The notes under the pieces: generated by a model
Told to the model about the DNA's origin: nothing
The model's input: only the letters and a program-made list of their open reading frames with translations
Database searches by the model: none
Shown: positions 13,916-29,600 of the stretch, piece after piece
Layout of the letters: each line of letters begins with the position of its first letter
How positions within the stretch are numbered: position 1 is the first letter of the stretch
From: Paramacrobiotus metropolitanus
Lineage: Eukaryota > Tardigrada > Eutardigrada > Parachela > Macrobiotidae
Assembly: GCF_019649055.1 (NCBI RefSeq)
Contig: NW_026570244.1
Location: forward strand, 558,001 to 622,000
Direction: 5' to 3'
Length of the DNA stretch: 64,000 nucleotides
Made by a program: the position numbers and the translations under genes

Positions 13916-14547
13916 ACCTCACGGTACATACCGTGACTGGCTTACAAACATTTCTGTCTGTTATCATAAGCTGAAATCCGTATTAACGTAACTAATCTTT
14001 GGACAAACAATTTTGCCACTGCCGTCGATTCAAAAATATAAAAAACTCGGTTCAATCTTTCGAGATTTTACTCGCTCAGTAAAATAGTGGTCATTTGAAC
14101 AACTTTTAAAAAAAGTCATTTTTTTGAAAAAAACCTGACTATAGCCTTTAAAAATCTGGTAAAAAGGCTGAAAAGTTAAATCGAATGAAATGACTTAAAA
14201 TTTATTTGGCTTAATTTGAGTAACAAAAGTAAGCAATTCAATCTACGACCGTAGATAAGCGGGCTTGAATATGATATCATACAATAACGGTCATATATTT
14301 CCATGGATATTAGCTGGTCAGTTCTAGAACATTCCATCATGAAGAATGGAGCTGTTTCGTGCTGGCCTAGCTGGCCACAAACTGGACACATCATTTGCAA
14401 GCACGCGATATACATCCGTTGGCGCCACTGAACAATTCTTTTCGCAATCACATGTTTGAACAAAATCCGGTTTTGTGCTATACCATCCTCTTCCATACGA
14501 TTGTTCGGTGCGATTCTACGTTGCTCTAGGTAGTTAAAAGCGGTTCA

Positions 14548-14692
14548 AACGTCTCACGATAATTACCGTTGACGTGCAAAACAATCGTCCTACTAATCCC
14601 ATGTATGAACGTAATCCGATTTTTTGCTACACCGTTATCATCCATACGACCGTTTGGTGTAATTCCACGTTGCTCGTGACGGTTGACTGTTC
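14548..14692. repeat. Second short monomer with two small deletions
   Basis: In the copy directly after the previous deletion, bases are lost after GGTTCAAAC (joined to GTCTCACG) and again after CACGTTGCTCG (joined to a fragment reading TGACGGTTGACTG). Marker spacing is about 736 bp. The two abnormal copies are adjacent, pointing to one local rearrangement or a fragile site. Confidence 0.7.
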
Positions 14693-17609
14693 TGTCTGTT
14701 ATCATAAGCTGAAATCCGTATTAACGTAACTAATCTTTGGACAAACAATTTTGCCACTGCCGTCGATTCAAAAATATAAAGAACTCGGTTCAATCTTTCG
14801 AGATTTTACTCGCTCAGCAAAATAGTGGTCATCTGAACAACTTTTAAAAAAATTCATTTTTTTGAAAAAACCTGACTATAGCCTTTAAAAATCTGGTAAA
14901 AGGCTGAAAAGTTAAATCGAATGAAATGACTTAAAATTTATTTGGCTTAATTTGAGTAACAAAAGTAAGCAATTCAATCTACGACCGTAGATAAGCGGGC
15001 TTGAATATGATATCATACAATAACGGTCATATATTTCCATGGATATTAGCTGGTCAGTTCTAGAACATTCCATCATGAAGAATGGAGCTGTTTCGTGCTG
15101 GCCTAGCTGGCCACAAACTGGACACATCATTTGCAAGCACGCGATATACATCCGTTGGCGCCACTGAACAATTCTTTTCGCAATCACATGTTTGAACAAA
15201 ATCCGGTTTTGTGCTATACCATCCTCTTCCATACGATTGTTCGGTGCGATTCTACGTTGCTCTAGGTAGTTAAAAGCGGTTCAAACTGTTTCTGATCTCA
15301 CGATAATTACCGTTGACGTGCAAAACAATTCGTCCTTCTAATCCCATGTATGAACGTAATCCGATTTTTTGCTACATCGTTATCATCCATACGACCGTTT
15401 GGTGTAATTCCACGTTGCTCTAGGCAGCTACAAAAGATTCACACTATAAGCAACCTCACGGTACATACCGTGACTGGCATACAAACAGTTCTGTCTGTTA
15501 TCATAAGCTGAAATCCGTATTAACGTAACTAATCTTTGGACAAACAATTTTGCCACTGCCGTCGATTCAAAAATATAAAAAACTCGGTTCAATCTTTCGA
15601 GATTTTACTCGCTCAGTAAAATAGTGGTCATTTGAACAACTTTTAAAAAAAGTCATTTTTTTGAAAAAAACCTGACTATAGCCTTTAAAAATCTGGTAAA
15701 AAGGCTGAAAAGTTAAATCGAATGAAATGACTTAAAATTTATTTGGCTTAATTTGAGTAACAAAAGTAAGCAATTCAATCTACGACCGTAGATAAGCGGG
15801 CTTGAATATGATATCATACAATAACGGTCATATATTTCCATGGATATTAGCTGGTCAGTTCTAGAACATTCCATCATGAAGAATGGAGCTGTTTCGTGCT
15901 GGCCTAGCTGGCCACAAACTGGACACATCATTTGCAAGCACGCGATATACATCCGTTGGCGCCACTGAACAATTCTTTTCGCAATCACATGTTTGAACAA
16001 AATCCGGTTTTGTGCTATACCGTCCTCTTCCATACGATTGTTCGGTGCGATTCTACGTTGCTCTAGGTAGTTAAAAGCGGTTCAAACTGTTTCTGATCTC
16101 ACGATAATTACCGTTGACGTGCAAAACAATTCGTCCTTCTAATCCCATGTATGAACGTAATCCGATTTTTTGCTACATCGTTATCATCCATACGACCGTT
16201 TGGTGTAATTCCACGTTGCTCTAGGCAGCTACAAAAGATTCACACTATTAGCAACCTCACGGTACATACCGTGACTGGCTTACAAACAGTTCTGTCTGTT
16301 ATCATAAGCTGAAATCCGTATTAACGTAACTAATCTTTGGACAAACAATTTTGCCACTGCCGTCGATTCAAAAATATAAAGAACTCGGTTCAATCTTTCG
16401 AGATTTTACTCGCTCAGCAAAATAGTGGTCATCTGAACAACTTTTAAAAAAAGTCATTTTTTTGAAAAAACCTGACTATAGCCTTTAAAAATCTGGTAAA
16501 AAGGCTGAAAAGTTAAATCGAATGAAATGACTGAAAATTTATTTGGCTTAATTTAAGTAACAAAAGTAAGCAATTCAATCTACGACCGTAGATAAGCGGG
16601 CTTGAATATGATATCATACAATAACGGTCATATATTTCCATGGATATTAGCTGGTCAGTTCTAGAACATTCCATCATGAAGAATGGAGCTGTTTCGTGCT
16701 GGCCTAGCTGGCCAAACTGGACACATCATTTGCAAGCACGCGATATACATCCGTTGGCGCCACTGAACAATTCTTTTCGCAATCACATGTTTGAACAAAA
16801 TCCGGTTTTGTGCTATACCATCCTCTTCCATACGATTGTTCGGTGCGATTCTACGTTGCTCTAGGTAGTTAAAAGCGGTTCAAACTGTTTCTGATCTCAC
16901 GATAATTACCGTTGACGTGCAAAACAATTCGTCCTTCTAATCCCATGTATGAACGTAATCCGATTTTTTGCTACACCGTTATCATCCATACGACCGTTTG
17001 GTGTAATTCCACGTTGCTCTAGGCAGCTACAAAAGATTCACACTATTAGCAACCTCACGGTACATACCGTGACTGGCTTACAAACAGTTCTGTCTGTTAT
17101 CATAAGCTGAAATCCGTATTAACGTAACTAATCTTTGGACAAACAATTTTGCCACTGCCGTCGATTCAAAAATATAAAGAACTCGGTTCAATCTTTCGAG
17201 ATTTTACTCGCTCAGCAAAATAGTGGTCATCTGAACAACTTTTAAAAAAAGTCATTTTTTTGAAAAAAACCTGACTATAGCCTTTAAAAATCTGGTAAAA
17301 GGCTGAAAAGTTAAATCGAATGAAATGACTGAAAATTTATTTGGCTTAATTTAAGTAACAAAAGTAAGCAATTCAATCTACGACCGTAGATAAGCGGGCT
17401 TGAATATGATATCATACAATAACGGTCATATATTTCCATGGATATTAGCTGGTCAGTTCTAGAACATTCCATCATGAAGAATGGAGCTGTTTCGTGCTGG
17501 CCTAGCTGGCCACAAACAGGACACATCATTTGCAAGCACGCGATATACATCCGTTGGCGCCACTGAACAATTCTTTTTCGCAATCACATGTTTGAACAAA
17601 ATCCGGTTT

Positions 17610-17680
17610 TGTGCTATACCGTCCTCTTCCCTTTGATTGTTCGGTGCAATTCTACGTTGCTTTAGGTAGTTAAAAGCGGT
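17610..17680. repeat. Displaced variant tract inside the left-type part of the array
   Basis: This copy carries GTCCTCTTCCCTTTGATTG, TGCAATTC and GTTGCTTTAGG, a combination otherwise seen from about 40 kb onwards. Its neighbours carry the usual left-hand form (ATCCTCTTCCATACGATTG, TGCGATTC, CTCTAGG). The switch is confined to this tract, which fits gene conversion from a distant copy. Confidence 0.6.
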
Positions 17681-20600
17681 TCAAACTGTTTCTGATCTCA
17701 CGATAATTACCGTTGACGTGCAAAACAATTCGTCCTTCTAATCCCATGTATGAACGTAATCCGATTTTTTGCTACACCGTTATCATCCATACGACCGTTT
17801 GGTATAATTCCACGTTGCTCGAGGCAGCTACAAAAGATTCACACTATTAGCAACCTCACGGTACATACCGTGACTGGCATACAAACAGTTCTGTCTGTTA
17901 TCATAAGCTGAAATCCGTATTAACGTAACTAATCTTTGGACAAACAATTTTGCCACTGCCGTCGATTCAAAAATATAAAGAACTCGGTTCAATCTTTCGA
18001 GATTTTACTCGCTCAGCAAAATAGTGGTCATCTGAACAACTTTTAAAAAAAGTCATTTTTTTGAAAAAACCTGACTATAGCCTTTAAAAATCTGGTAAAA
18101 AGGCTGAAAAGTTAAATCGAATGAAATGACTGAAAATTTATTCGGCTTAATTTAAGTAACAAAAGTAAGCAATTCAATCTACGACCGTAGATAAGCGGGC
18201 TTGAATATGATATCATACAATAACGGTCATATATTTCCATGGATATTAGCTGGTCAGTTCTAGAACATTCCATCATGAAGAATGGAGCTGTTTCGTGCTG
18301 GCCTAGCTGGCCACAAACAGGACACATCATTTGCAAGCACGCGATATACATCCGTTGGCGCCACTGAACAATTCTTTTCGCAATCACATGTTTGAACAAA
18401 ATCCGGTTTTGTGCTATACCATCCTCTTCCATACGATTGTTCGGTGCGATTCTACGTTGCTCTAGGTAGTTAAAAGCGGTTCAAACTGTTTCTGATCTCA
18501 CGATAATTACCGTTGACGTGCAAAACAATTCGTCCTTCTAATCCCATGTATGAACGTAATCCGATTTTTTGCTACACCGTTATCATCCATACGACCGTTT
18601 GGTGTAATTCCACGTTGCTCTAGGCAGCTACAAAAGATTCACACTATTAGCAACCTCACGGTACATACCGTGACTGGCTTACAAACAGTTCTGTCTGTTA
18701 TCATAAGCTGAAATCCGTATTAACGTAACTAATCTTTGGACAAACAATTTTGCCACTGCCGTCGATTCAAAAATATAAAAGAACTCGGTTCAATCTTTCG
18801 AGATTTTACTCGCTCAGCAAAATAGTGGTCATCTGAACAACTTTTAAAAAAAGTCATTTTTTGAAAAAACCTGACTATAGCCTTTAAAAATCTGGTAAAA
18901 AGGCTGAAAAGTTAAATCGAATGAAATGACTGAAAATTTATTCGGCTTAATTTAAGTAACAAAAGTAAGCAATTCAATCTACGACCGTAGATAAGCGGGC
19001 TTGAATATGATATCATACAATAACGGTCATATATTTCCATGGATATTAGCTGGTCAGTTCTAGAACATTCCATCATGAAGAATGGAGCTGTTTCGTGCTG
19101 GCCTAGCTGGCCACAAACAGGACACATCATTTGCAAGCACGCGATATACATCCGTTGGCGCCACTGAACAATTCTTTTTCGCAATCACATGTTTGAACAA
19201 AATCCGGTTTTGTGCTATACCATCCTCTTCCATACGATTGTTCGGTGCGATTCTACGTTGCTCTAGGTAGTTAAAAGCGGTTCAAACTGTTTCTGATCTC
19301 ACGATAATTACCGTTGACGTGCAAAACAATTCGTCCTTCTAATCCCATGTATGAACGTAATCCGATTTTTTGCTACACCGTTATCATCCATACGACCGTT
19401 TGGTGTAATTCCACGTTGCTCTAGGCAGCTACAAAAGATTCACACTATTAGCAACCTCACGGTACATACCGTGACTGGCTTACAAACAGTTCTGTCTGTT
19501 ATCATAAGCTGAAATCCGTATTAACGTAACTAATCTTTGGACAAACAATTTTGCCACTGCCGTCGATTCAAAAATATAAAGAACTCGGTTCAATCTTTCG
19601 AGATTTTACTCGCTCAGCAAAATAGTGGTCATCTGAACAACTTTTAAAAAAAGTCATTTTTTTGAAAAAACCTGACTATAGCCTTTAAAAATCTGGTAAA
19701 AGGCTGAAAAGTTAAATCGAATGAAATGACTGAAAATTTATTTGGCTTAATTTAAGTAACAAAAGTAAGCAATTCAATCTACGACCGTAGATAAGCGGGC
19801 TTGAATATGATATCATACAATAACGGTCATATATTTCCATGGATATTAGCTGGTCAGTTCTAGAACATTCCATCATGAAGAATGGAGCTGTTTCGTGCTG
19901 GCCTAGCTGGCCACAAACAGGACACATCATTTGCAAGCACGCGATATACATCCGTTGGCGCCACTGAACAATTCTTTTTCGCAATCACATGTTTGAACAA
20001 AATCCGGTTTTGTGCTATACCATCCTCTTCCATACGATTGTTCGGTGCGATTCTACGTTGCTCTAGGTAGTTAAAAGCGGTTCAAACTGTTTCTGATCTC
20101 ACGATAATTACCGTTGACGTGCAAAACAATTCGTCCTTCTAATCCCATGTATGAACGTAATCCGATTTTTTGCTACACCGTTATCATCCATACGACCGTT
20201 TGGTGTAATTCCACGTTGCTCTAGGCAGCTACAAAAGATTCACACTATTAGCAACCTCACGGTACATACCGTGACTGGCTTACAAACAGTTCTGTCTGTT
20301 ATCATAAGCTGAAATCCGTATTAACGTAACTAATCTTTGGACAAACAATTTTGCCACTGCCGTCGATTCAAAAATATAAAGAACTCGGTTCAATCTTTCG
20401 AGATTTTACTCGCTCAGCAAAATAGTGGTCATCTGAACAACTTTTAAAAAAAGTCATTTTTTGAAAAAACCTGACTATAGCCTTTAAAAATCTGGTAAAA
20501 GGCTGAAAAGTTAAATCGAATGAAATGACTGAAAATTTATTTGGCTTAATTTGAGTAACAAAAGTAAGCAATTCAATCTACGACCGTAGATAAGCGGGCT

Positions 20601-23600
20601 TGAATATGATATCATACAATAACGGTCATATATTTCCATGGATATTAGCTGGTCAGTTCTAGAACATTCCATCATGAAGAATGGAGCTGTTTCGTGCTGG
20701 CCTAGCTGGCCACAAACAGGACACATCATTTGCAAGCACGCGATATACATCCGTTGGCGCCACTGAACAATTCTTTTCGCAATCACATGTTTGAACAAAA
20801 TCCGGTTTTGTGCTATACCATCCTCTTCCATACGATTGTTCGGTGCGATTCTACGTTGCTCTAGGTAGTTAAAAGCGGTTCAAACTGTTTCTGATCTCAC
20901 GATAATTACCGTTGACGTGCAAAACAATTCGTCCTTCTAATCCCATGTATGAACGTAATCCGATTTTTTGCTACACCGTTATCATCCATACGACCGTTTG
21001 GTGTAATTCCACGTTGCTCTAGGCAGCTACAAAAGATTCACACTATTAGCAACCTCACGGTACATACCGTGACTGGCTTACAAACAGTTCTGTCTGTTAT
21101 CATAAGCTGAAATCCGTATTAACGTAACTAATCTTTGGACAAACAATTTTGCCACTGCCGTCGATTCAAAAATATAAAAGAACTCGGTTCAATCTTTCGA
21201 GATTTTACTCGCTCAGCAAAATAGTGGTCATCTGAACAACTTTTAAAAAAAGTCATTTTTTTGAAAAAACCTGACTATAGCCTTTAAAAATCTGGTAAAA
21301 GGCTGAAAAGTTAAATCGAATGAAATGACTTAAAATTTATTTGGCTTAATTTGAGTAACAAAAGTAAGCAATTCAATCTACGACCGTAGATAAGCGGGCT
21401 TGAATATGATATCATACAATAACGGTCATATATTTCCATGGATATTAGCTGGTCAGTTCTAGAACATTCCATCATGAAGAATGGAGCTGTTTCGTGCTGG
21501 CCTAGCTGGCCACAAACAGGACACATCATTTGCAAGCACGCGATATACATCCGTTGGCGCCACTGAACAATTCTTTTCGCAATCACATGTTTGAACAAAA
21601 TCCGGTTTTGTGCTATACCATCCTCTTCCATACGATTGTTCGGTGCGATTCTACGTTGCTCTAGGTAGTTAAAAGCGGTTCAAACTGTTTACATGATCTC
21701 ACGATAATTACCGTTGACGTGCAAAACAATTCGTCCTTCTAATCCCATGTATGAACGTAATCCGATTTTTTGCTACACCGTTATCATCCATACGACCGTT
21801 TGGTGTAATTCCACGTTGCTCTAGGCAGCTACAAAAGATTCACACTATTAGCAACCTCACGGTACATACCGTGACTGGCTTACAAACATTTCTGTCTGTT
21901 ATCATAAGCTGAAATCCGTATTAACGTAACTAATCTTTGGACAAACAATTTTGCCACTGCCGTCGATTCAAAAATATAAAAAACTCGGTTCAGTCTTTCG
22001 AGATTTCACTCGCTCAGCAAAATAGTGGTCATCTGAACAACTTTTAAGAAAAGTCATTTTTTGAAAAAACCTGACTATAGCCTTTAAAAATCTGGTAAAA
22101 GGCTGAAAAGTTAAATCGAATGAAATGACTGAAAATTTATTTGGCTTAATTTGAGTAACAAAAGTAAGCAATTCAATCTACGACCGTAGATAAGCGGGCT
22201 TGAATATGATATCATACAATAACGGTCATATATTTCCATGGATATTAGCTGGTCAGTTCTAGAACATTCCATCATGAAGAATGGAGCTGTTTCGTGCTGG
22301 CCTAGCTGGCCACAAACAGGACACATCATTTGCAAGCACGCGATATACATCCGTTGGCGCCACTGAACAATTCTTTTCGCAATCACATGTTTGAACAAAA
22401 TCCGGTTTTGTGCTATACCATCCTCTTCCATACGATTGTTCGGTGCGATTCTACGTTGCTCTAGGTAGTTAAAAGCGGTTCAAACTGTTTCTGATCTCAC
22501 GATAATTACCGTTGACGTGCAAAACAATTCGTCCTTCTAATCCCATGTATGAACGTAATCCGATTTTTTGCTACACCGTTATCATCCATACGACCGTTTG
22601 GTGTAATTCCACGTTGCTCTAGGCAGCTACAAAAGATTCACACTATTAGCAACCTCACGGTACATACCGTGACTGGCTTACAAACAGTTCTGTCTGTTAT
22701 CATAAGCTGAAATCCGTATTAACGTAACTAATCTTTGGACAAACAATTTTGCCACTGCCGTCGATTCAAAAATATAAAAGAACTCGGTTCAATCTTTCGA
22801 GATTTTACTCGCTCAGCAAAATAGTGGTCATCTGAACAACTTTTAAAAAAAGTCATTTTTTGAAAAAAACCTGACTATAATAGCCTTTAAAAATCTGGTA
22901 AAAGGCTGAAAAGTTAAATCGAATGAAATGACTGAAAATTTATTTGGCTTAATTTAAGTAACAAAAGTAAGCAATTCAATCTACGACCGTAGATAAGCGG
23001 GCTTGAATATGATATCATACAATAACGGTCATATATTTCCATGGATATTAGCTGGTCAGTTCTAGAACATTCCATCATGAAGAATGGAGCTGTTTCGTGC
23101 TGGCCTAGCTGGCCACAAACAGGACACATCATTTGCAAGCACGCGATATACATCCGTTGGCGCCACTGAACAATTCTTTTCGCAATCACATGTTTGAACA
23201 AAATCCGGTTTTGTGCTATACCATCCTCTTCCATACGATTGTTCGGTGCGATTCTACGTTGCTCTAGGTAGTTAAAAGCGGTTCAAACTGTTTCTGATCT
23301 CACGATAATTACCGTTGACGTGCAAAACAATTCGTCCTTCTAATCCCATGTATGAACGTAATCCGATTTTTTGCTACACCGTTATCATCCATACGACCGT
23401 TTGGTGTAATTCCACGTTGCTCTAGGCAGCTACAAAAGATTCACACTATTAGCAACCTCACGGTACATACCGTGACTGGCTTACAAACAGTTCTGTCTGT
23501 TATCATAAGCTGAAATCCGTATTAACGTAACTAATCTTTGGACAAACAATTTTGCCACTGCCGTCGATTCAAAAATATAAAAGAACTCGGTTCAATCTTT

Positions 23601-26600
23601 CGAGATTTTACTCGCTCAGCAAAATAGTGGTCATCTGAACAACTTTTAAAAAAAGTCATTTTTTGAAAAAACCTGACTATAGCCTTTAAAAATCTGGTAA
23701 AAAGGCTGAAAAGTTAAATCGAATGAAATGACTGAAAATTTATTTGGCTTAATTTAAGTAACAAAAGTAAGCAATTCAATCTACGACCGTAGATAAGCGG
23801 GCTTGAATATGATATCATACAATAACGGTCATATATTTCCATGGATATTAGCTGGTCAGTTCTAGAACATTCCATCATGAAGAATGGAGCTGTTTCGTGC
23901 TGGCCTAGCTGGCCACAAACAGGACACATCATTTGCAAGCACGCGATATACATCCGTTGGCGCCACTGAACAATTCTTTTCGCAATCACATGTTTGAACA
24001 AAATCCGGTTTTGTGCTATACCATCCTCTTCCATACGATTGTTCGGTGCGATTCTACGTTGCTCTAGGTAGTTAAAAGCGGTTCAAACTGTTTCTGATCT
24101 CACGATAATTACCGTTGACGTGCAAAACAATTCGTCCTTCTAATCCCATGTATGAACGTAATCCGATTTTTTGCTACACCGTTATCATCCATACGACCGT
24201 TTGGTGTAATTCCACGTTGCTCGAGGCAGCTACAAAAGATTCACACTATTAGCAACCTCACGGTACATACCGTGACTGGCTTACAAACAGTTCTGTCTGT
24301 TATCATAAGCTGAAATCCGTATTAACGTAACTTATCTTTGGACAAACAATTTTGCCACTGCCGTCGATTCAAAAATATAAAGAACTCGGTTCAATCTTTC
24401 GAGATTTTACTCGCTCAGCAAAATAGTGGTCATCTGAACAACCTTTAAAAAAAGTCATTTTTTTGAAAAAAACCTGACTATAATAGCCTTTAAAAATCTG
24501 GTAAAAAGGCTGAAAAATTAAATCGAATGAAATGACTGCAAATTTATTTGGCTTAATTTAAGTAACAAAAGTAAGCAATTCAATCTACGACCGTAGATAA
24601 GCGGGCTTGAATATGATATCATACAATAACGGTCATATATTTCCATGGATATTAGCTGGTCAGTTCTAGAACATTCCATCATGAAGAATGGAGCTGTTTC
24701 GTGCTGGCCTAGCTGGCCACAAACAGGACACATCATTTGCAAGCACGCGATATACATCCGTTGGCGCCACTGAACAATTCTTTTCGCAATCACATGTTTG
24801 AACAAAATCCGGTTTTGTGCTATACCATCCTCTTCCATACGATTGTTCGGTGCGATTCTACGTTGCTCTAGGTAGTTAAAAGCGGTTCAAACTGTTTCTG
24901 ATCTCACGATAATTACCGTTGACGTGCAAAACAATTCGTCCTTCTAATCCCATGTATGAACGTAATCCGATTTTTTGCTACACCGTTATCATCCATACGA
25001 CCGTTTGGTGTAATTCCACGTTGCTCTAGGCAGCTACAAAAGATTCACACTATTAGCAACCTCACGGTACATACCGTGACTGGCTTACAAACAGTTCTGT
25101 CTGTTATCATAAGCTGAAATCCGTATTAACGTAACTAATCTTTGGACAAACAATTTTGCCACTGCCGTCGATTCAAAAATATAAAAGAACTCGGTTCAAT
25201 CTTTCGAGATTTTACTCGCTCAGCAAAATAGTGGTCATCTGAACAACTTTTAAAAAAAGTCATTTTTTGAAAAAACCTGACTATAATAGCCTTTAAAAAT
25301 CTGGTAAAAAGGCCGAAAAGTTAAATCGAATGAAATGACTTGAAAATTTATTTGGCTTAATTTAAGTAACAAAAGTAAGCAATTCAATCTACGACCGTAG
25401 ATAAGCGGGCTTGAATATGATATCATACAATAACGGTCATATATTTCCATGGATATTAGCTGGTCAGTTCTAGAACATTCCATCATGAAGAATGGAGCTG
25501 TTTCGTGCTGGCCTAGCTGGCCACAAACAGGACACATCATTTGCAAGCACGCGATATACATCCGTTGGCGCCACTGAACAATTCTTTTCGCAATCACATG
25601 TTTGAACAAAATCCGGTTTTGTGCTATACCATCCTCTTCCATACGATTGTTCGGTGCGATTCTACGTTGCTCTAGGTAGTTAAAAGCGGTTCAAACTGTT
25701 TCTGATCTCACGATAATTACCGTTGACGTGCAAAACAATTCGTCCTTCTAATCCCATGTATGAACGTAATCCGATTTTTTGCTACACCGTTATCATCCAT
25801 ACGACCGTTTGGTGTAATTCCACGTTGCTCGAAACAGCTACAAAAGATTCACACTATTAGCAACCTCACGGTACATACCGTGACTGGCTTACAAACAGTT
25901 CTGTCTGTTATCATAAGCTGAAATCTATATTAACGTAACTAATCTTTGGACAAACAATTTTGCCACTGCCGTCGATTCAAAAATATAAAGAACTCGGTTC
26001 AAACTTTCGAGATTTTACTCGCTCAGCAAAATAGTGGTCATCTGAACAACTTTTAAAAAAAGTCATTTTTCTGAAAAAAACCTGACTATAGCCTTTAAAA
26101 ATCTGGTAAAAAAGCCGAAAAATTAAATTGAATGAAATGACTTAAAATTTATTTGGCTTAATTTGAGTAACAAAAGTAAGCAATTCAATCTACGACCGTA
26201 GATAAGCGGGCTTGAATATGATATCATACAATAACGGTCATATATTTCCATGGATATTAGCTGGTCAGTTCTAGAACATTCCATCATGAAGAATGGAGCT
26301 GTTTCGTGCTGGCCTAGCTGGCCACAAACAGGACACATCATTTGCAAGCACGCGATATACATCCGTTGGCGCCACTGAACAATTCTTTTCGCAATCACAT
26401 GTTTGAACAAAATCCGGTTTTGTGCTATACCATCCTCTTCCATACGATTGTTCGGTGCGATTCTACGTTGCTCTAGGTAGTTAAAAGCGGTTCAAACTGT
26501 TTCATGATCTCACGATAATTACCGTTGACGTGCAAAACAATTCGTCCTTCTAATCCCATGTATGAACGTAATCCGATTTTTTGCTACACCGTTATCATCC

Positions 26601-29600
26601 ATACGACCGTTTGGTGTAATTCCACGTTGCTCTAGGCAGCTACAAAAGATTCACACTATTAGCAACCTCACGGTACATACCGTGACTGGCTTACAAACAG
26701 TTCTGTCTGTTATCATAAGCTGAAATCCGTATTAACGTAACTAATCTTTGGACAAACAATTTTGCCACTGCCGTCGATTCAAAAATATAAAGAACTCGGT
26801 TCAATCTTTCGAGATTTTACTCGCTCAGCAAAATAGTGGTCATCTGAACAACTTTTAAAAAAAGTCATTTTTTTGAAAAAAACCTGACTATAATAGCCTT
26901 TAAAAATCTGGTAAAAAGGCTGAAAAGTTAAATCGAATGAAATGACGAAAATTTATTTGGCTTAATTTAAGTAACAAAAGTAAGCAATTCAATCTACGAC
27001 CGTAGATAAGCGGGCTTGAATATGATATCATACAATAACGGTCATATATTTCCATGGATATTAGCTGGTCAGTTCTAGAACATTCCATCATGAAGAATGG
27101 AGCTGTTTCGTGCTGGCCTAGCTGGCCACAAACAGGACACATCATTTGCAAGCACGCGATATACATCCGTTGGCGCCACTGAACAATTCTTTTCGCAATC
27201 ACATGTTTGAACAAAATCCGGTTTTGTGCTATACCATCCTCTTCCATACGATTGTTCGGTGCGATTCTACGTTGCTCTAGGTAGTTAAAAGCGGTTCAAA
27301 CTGTTTCTGATCTCACGATAATTACCGTTGACGTGCAAAACAATTCGTCCTTCTAATCCCATGTATGAACGTAATCCGATTTTTTGCTACACCGTTATCA
27401 TCCATACGACCGTTTGGTGTAATTCCACGTTGCTCGAGGCAGCTACAAAAGATTCACACTATTAGCAACCTCACGGTACATACCGTGACTGGCTTACAAA
27501 CAGTTCTGTCTGTTATCATAAGCTGAAATCTATATTAACGTAACTAATCTTTGGACAAACAATTTTGCCACTGCCGTCGATTCAAAAATATAAAGAACTC
27601 GGTTCAATCTTTCGAGATTTTACTCGCTCAGTAAAATAGTGGTCATCTGAACAACTTTTAAAAAAAGTCATTTTTTGAAAAAAACCTGACTATAATAGCC
27701 TTTAAAAATCTGGTAAAAAGGCTGAAAAATTAAATCGAATGAAATGACTTGAAAATTTATTTGGCTTAATTTAAGTAACAAAAGTAAGCAATTCAATCTA
27801 CGACCGTAGATAAGCGGGCTTGAATATGATATCATACAATAACGGTCATATATTTCCATGGATATTAGCTGGTCAGTTCTAGAACATTCCATCATGAAGA
27901 ATGGAGCTGTTTCGTGCTGGCCTAGCTGGCCACAAACAGGACACATCATTTGCAAGCACGCGATATACATCCGTTGGCGCCACTGAACAATTCTTTTCGC
28001 AATCACATGTTTGAACAAAATCCGGTTTTGTGCTATACCATCCTCTTCCATACGATTGTTCGGTGCGATTCTACGTTGCTCTAGGTAGTTAAAAGCGGTT
28101 CAAACTGTTTCTGATCTCACGATAATTACCGTTGACGTGCAAAACAATTCGTCCTTCTAATCCCATGTATGAACGTAATCCGATTTTTTGCTACACCGTT
28201 ATCATCCATACGACCGTTTGGTGTAATTCCACGTTGCTCTAGGCAGCTACAAAAGATTCACACTATTAGCAACCTCACGGTACATACCGTGACTGGCTTA
28301 CAAACAGTTCTGTCTGTTATCATAAGCTGAAATCTATATTAACGTAACTAATCTTTGGACAAACAATTTTGCCACTGCCGTCGATTCAAAAATATAAAGA
28401 ACTCGGTTCAATCTTTCGAGATTTTACTCGCTCAGCAAAATAGTGGTCATCTGAACAACTTTTAAAAAAAGTCATTTTTTTGAAAAAAACCTGACTATAT
28501 ATAGCCTTTAAAAATCTGGTAAAAAGGCTGAAAAGTTAAATCGAATGAAATGACTGAAAATTTATTTGGCTTAATTTAAGTAACAAAAGTAAGCAATTCA
28601 ATCTACGACCGTAGATAAGCGGGCTTGAATATGATATCATACAATAACGGTCATATATTTCCATGGATATTAGCTGGTCAGTTCTAGAACATTCCATCAT
28701 GAAGAATGGAGCTGTTTCGTGCTGGCCTAGCTGGCCACAAACAGGACACATCATTTGCAAGCACGCGATATACATCCGTTGGCGCCACTGAACAATTCTT
28801 TTCGCAATCACATGTTTGAACAAAATCCGGTTTTGTGCTATACCATCCTCTTCCATACGATTGTTCGGTGCGATTCTACGTTGCTCTAGGTAGTTAAAAG
28901 CGGTTCAAACTGTTTCTGATCTCACGATAATTACCGTTGACGTGCAAAACAATTCGTCCTTCTAATCCCATGTATGAACGTAATCCGATTTTTTGCTACA
29001 CCGTTATCATCCATACGACCGTTTGGTGTAATTCCACGTTGCTCTAGAGGCAGCTACAAAAGATTCACACTATTAGCAACCTCACGGTACATACCGTGAC
29101 TGGCTTACAAACAGTTCTGTCTGTTATCATAAGCTGAAATCCGTATTAACGTAACTAATCTTTGGACAAACAATTTTGCCACTGCCGTCGATTCAAAAAT
29201 ATAAAGAACTCGGTTCAATCTTTCGAGATTTTACTCGCTCAGCAAAATAGTGGTCATCTGAACAACTTTTAAAAAAAGTCATTTTTTTGAAAAAACCTGA
29301 CTATAGCCTTTAAAAATCTGGTAAAAAGGCTGAAAAGTTAAATCGAATGAAATGACTGAAAATTTATTTGGCTTAATTTAAGTAACAAAAGTAAGCAATT
29401 CAATCTACGACCGTAGATAAGCGGGCTTGAATATGATATCATACAATAACGGTCATATATTTCCATGGATATTAGCTGGTCAGTACTAGAACATTCCATC
29501 ATGAAGAATGGAGCTGTTTCGTGCTGGCCTAGCTGGCCACAAACAGGACACATCATTTGCAAGCACGCGATATACATCCGTTGGCGCCACTGAACAATTC

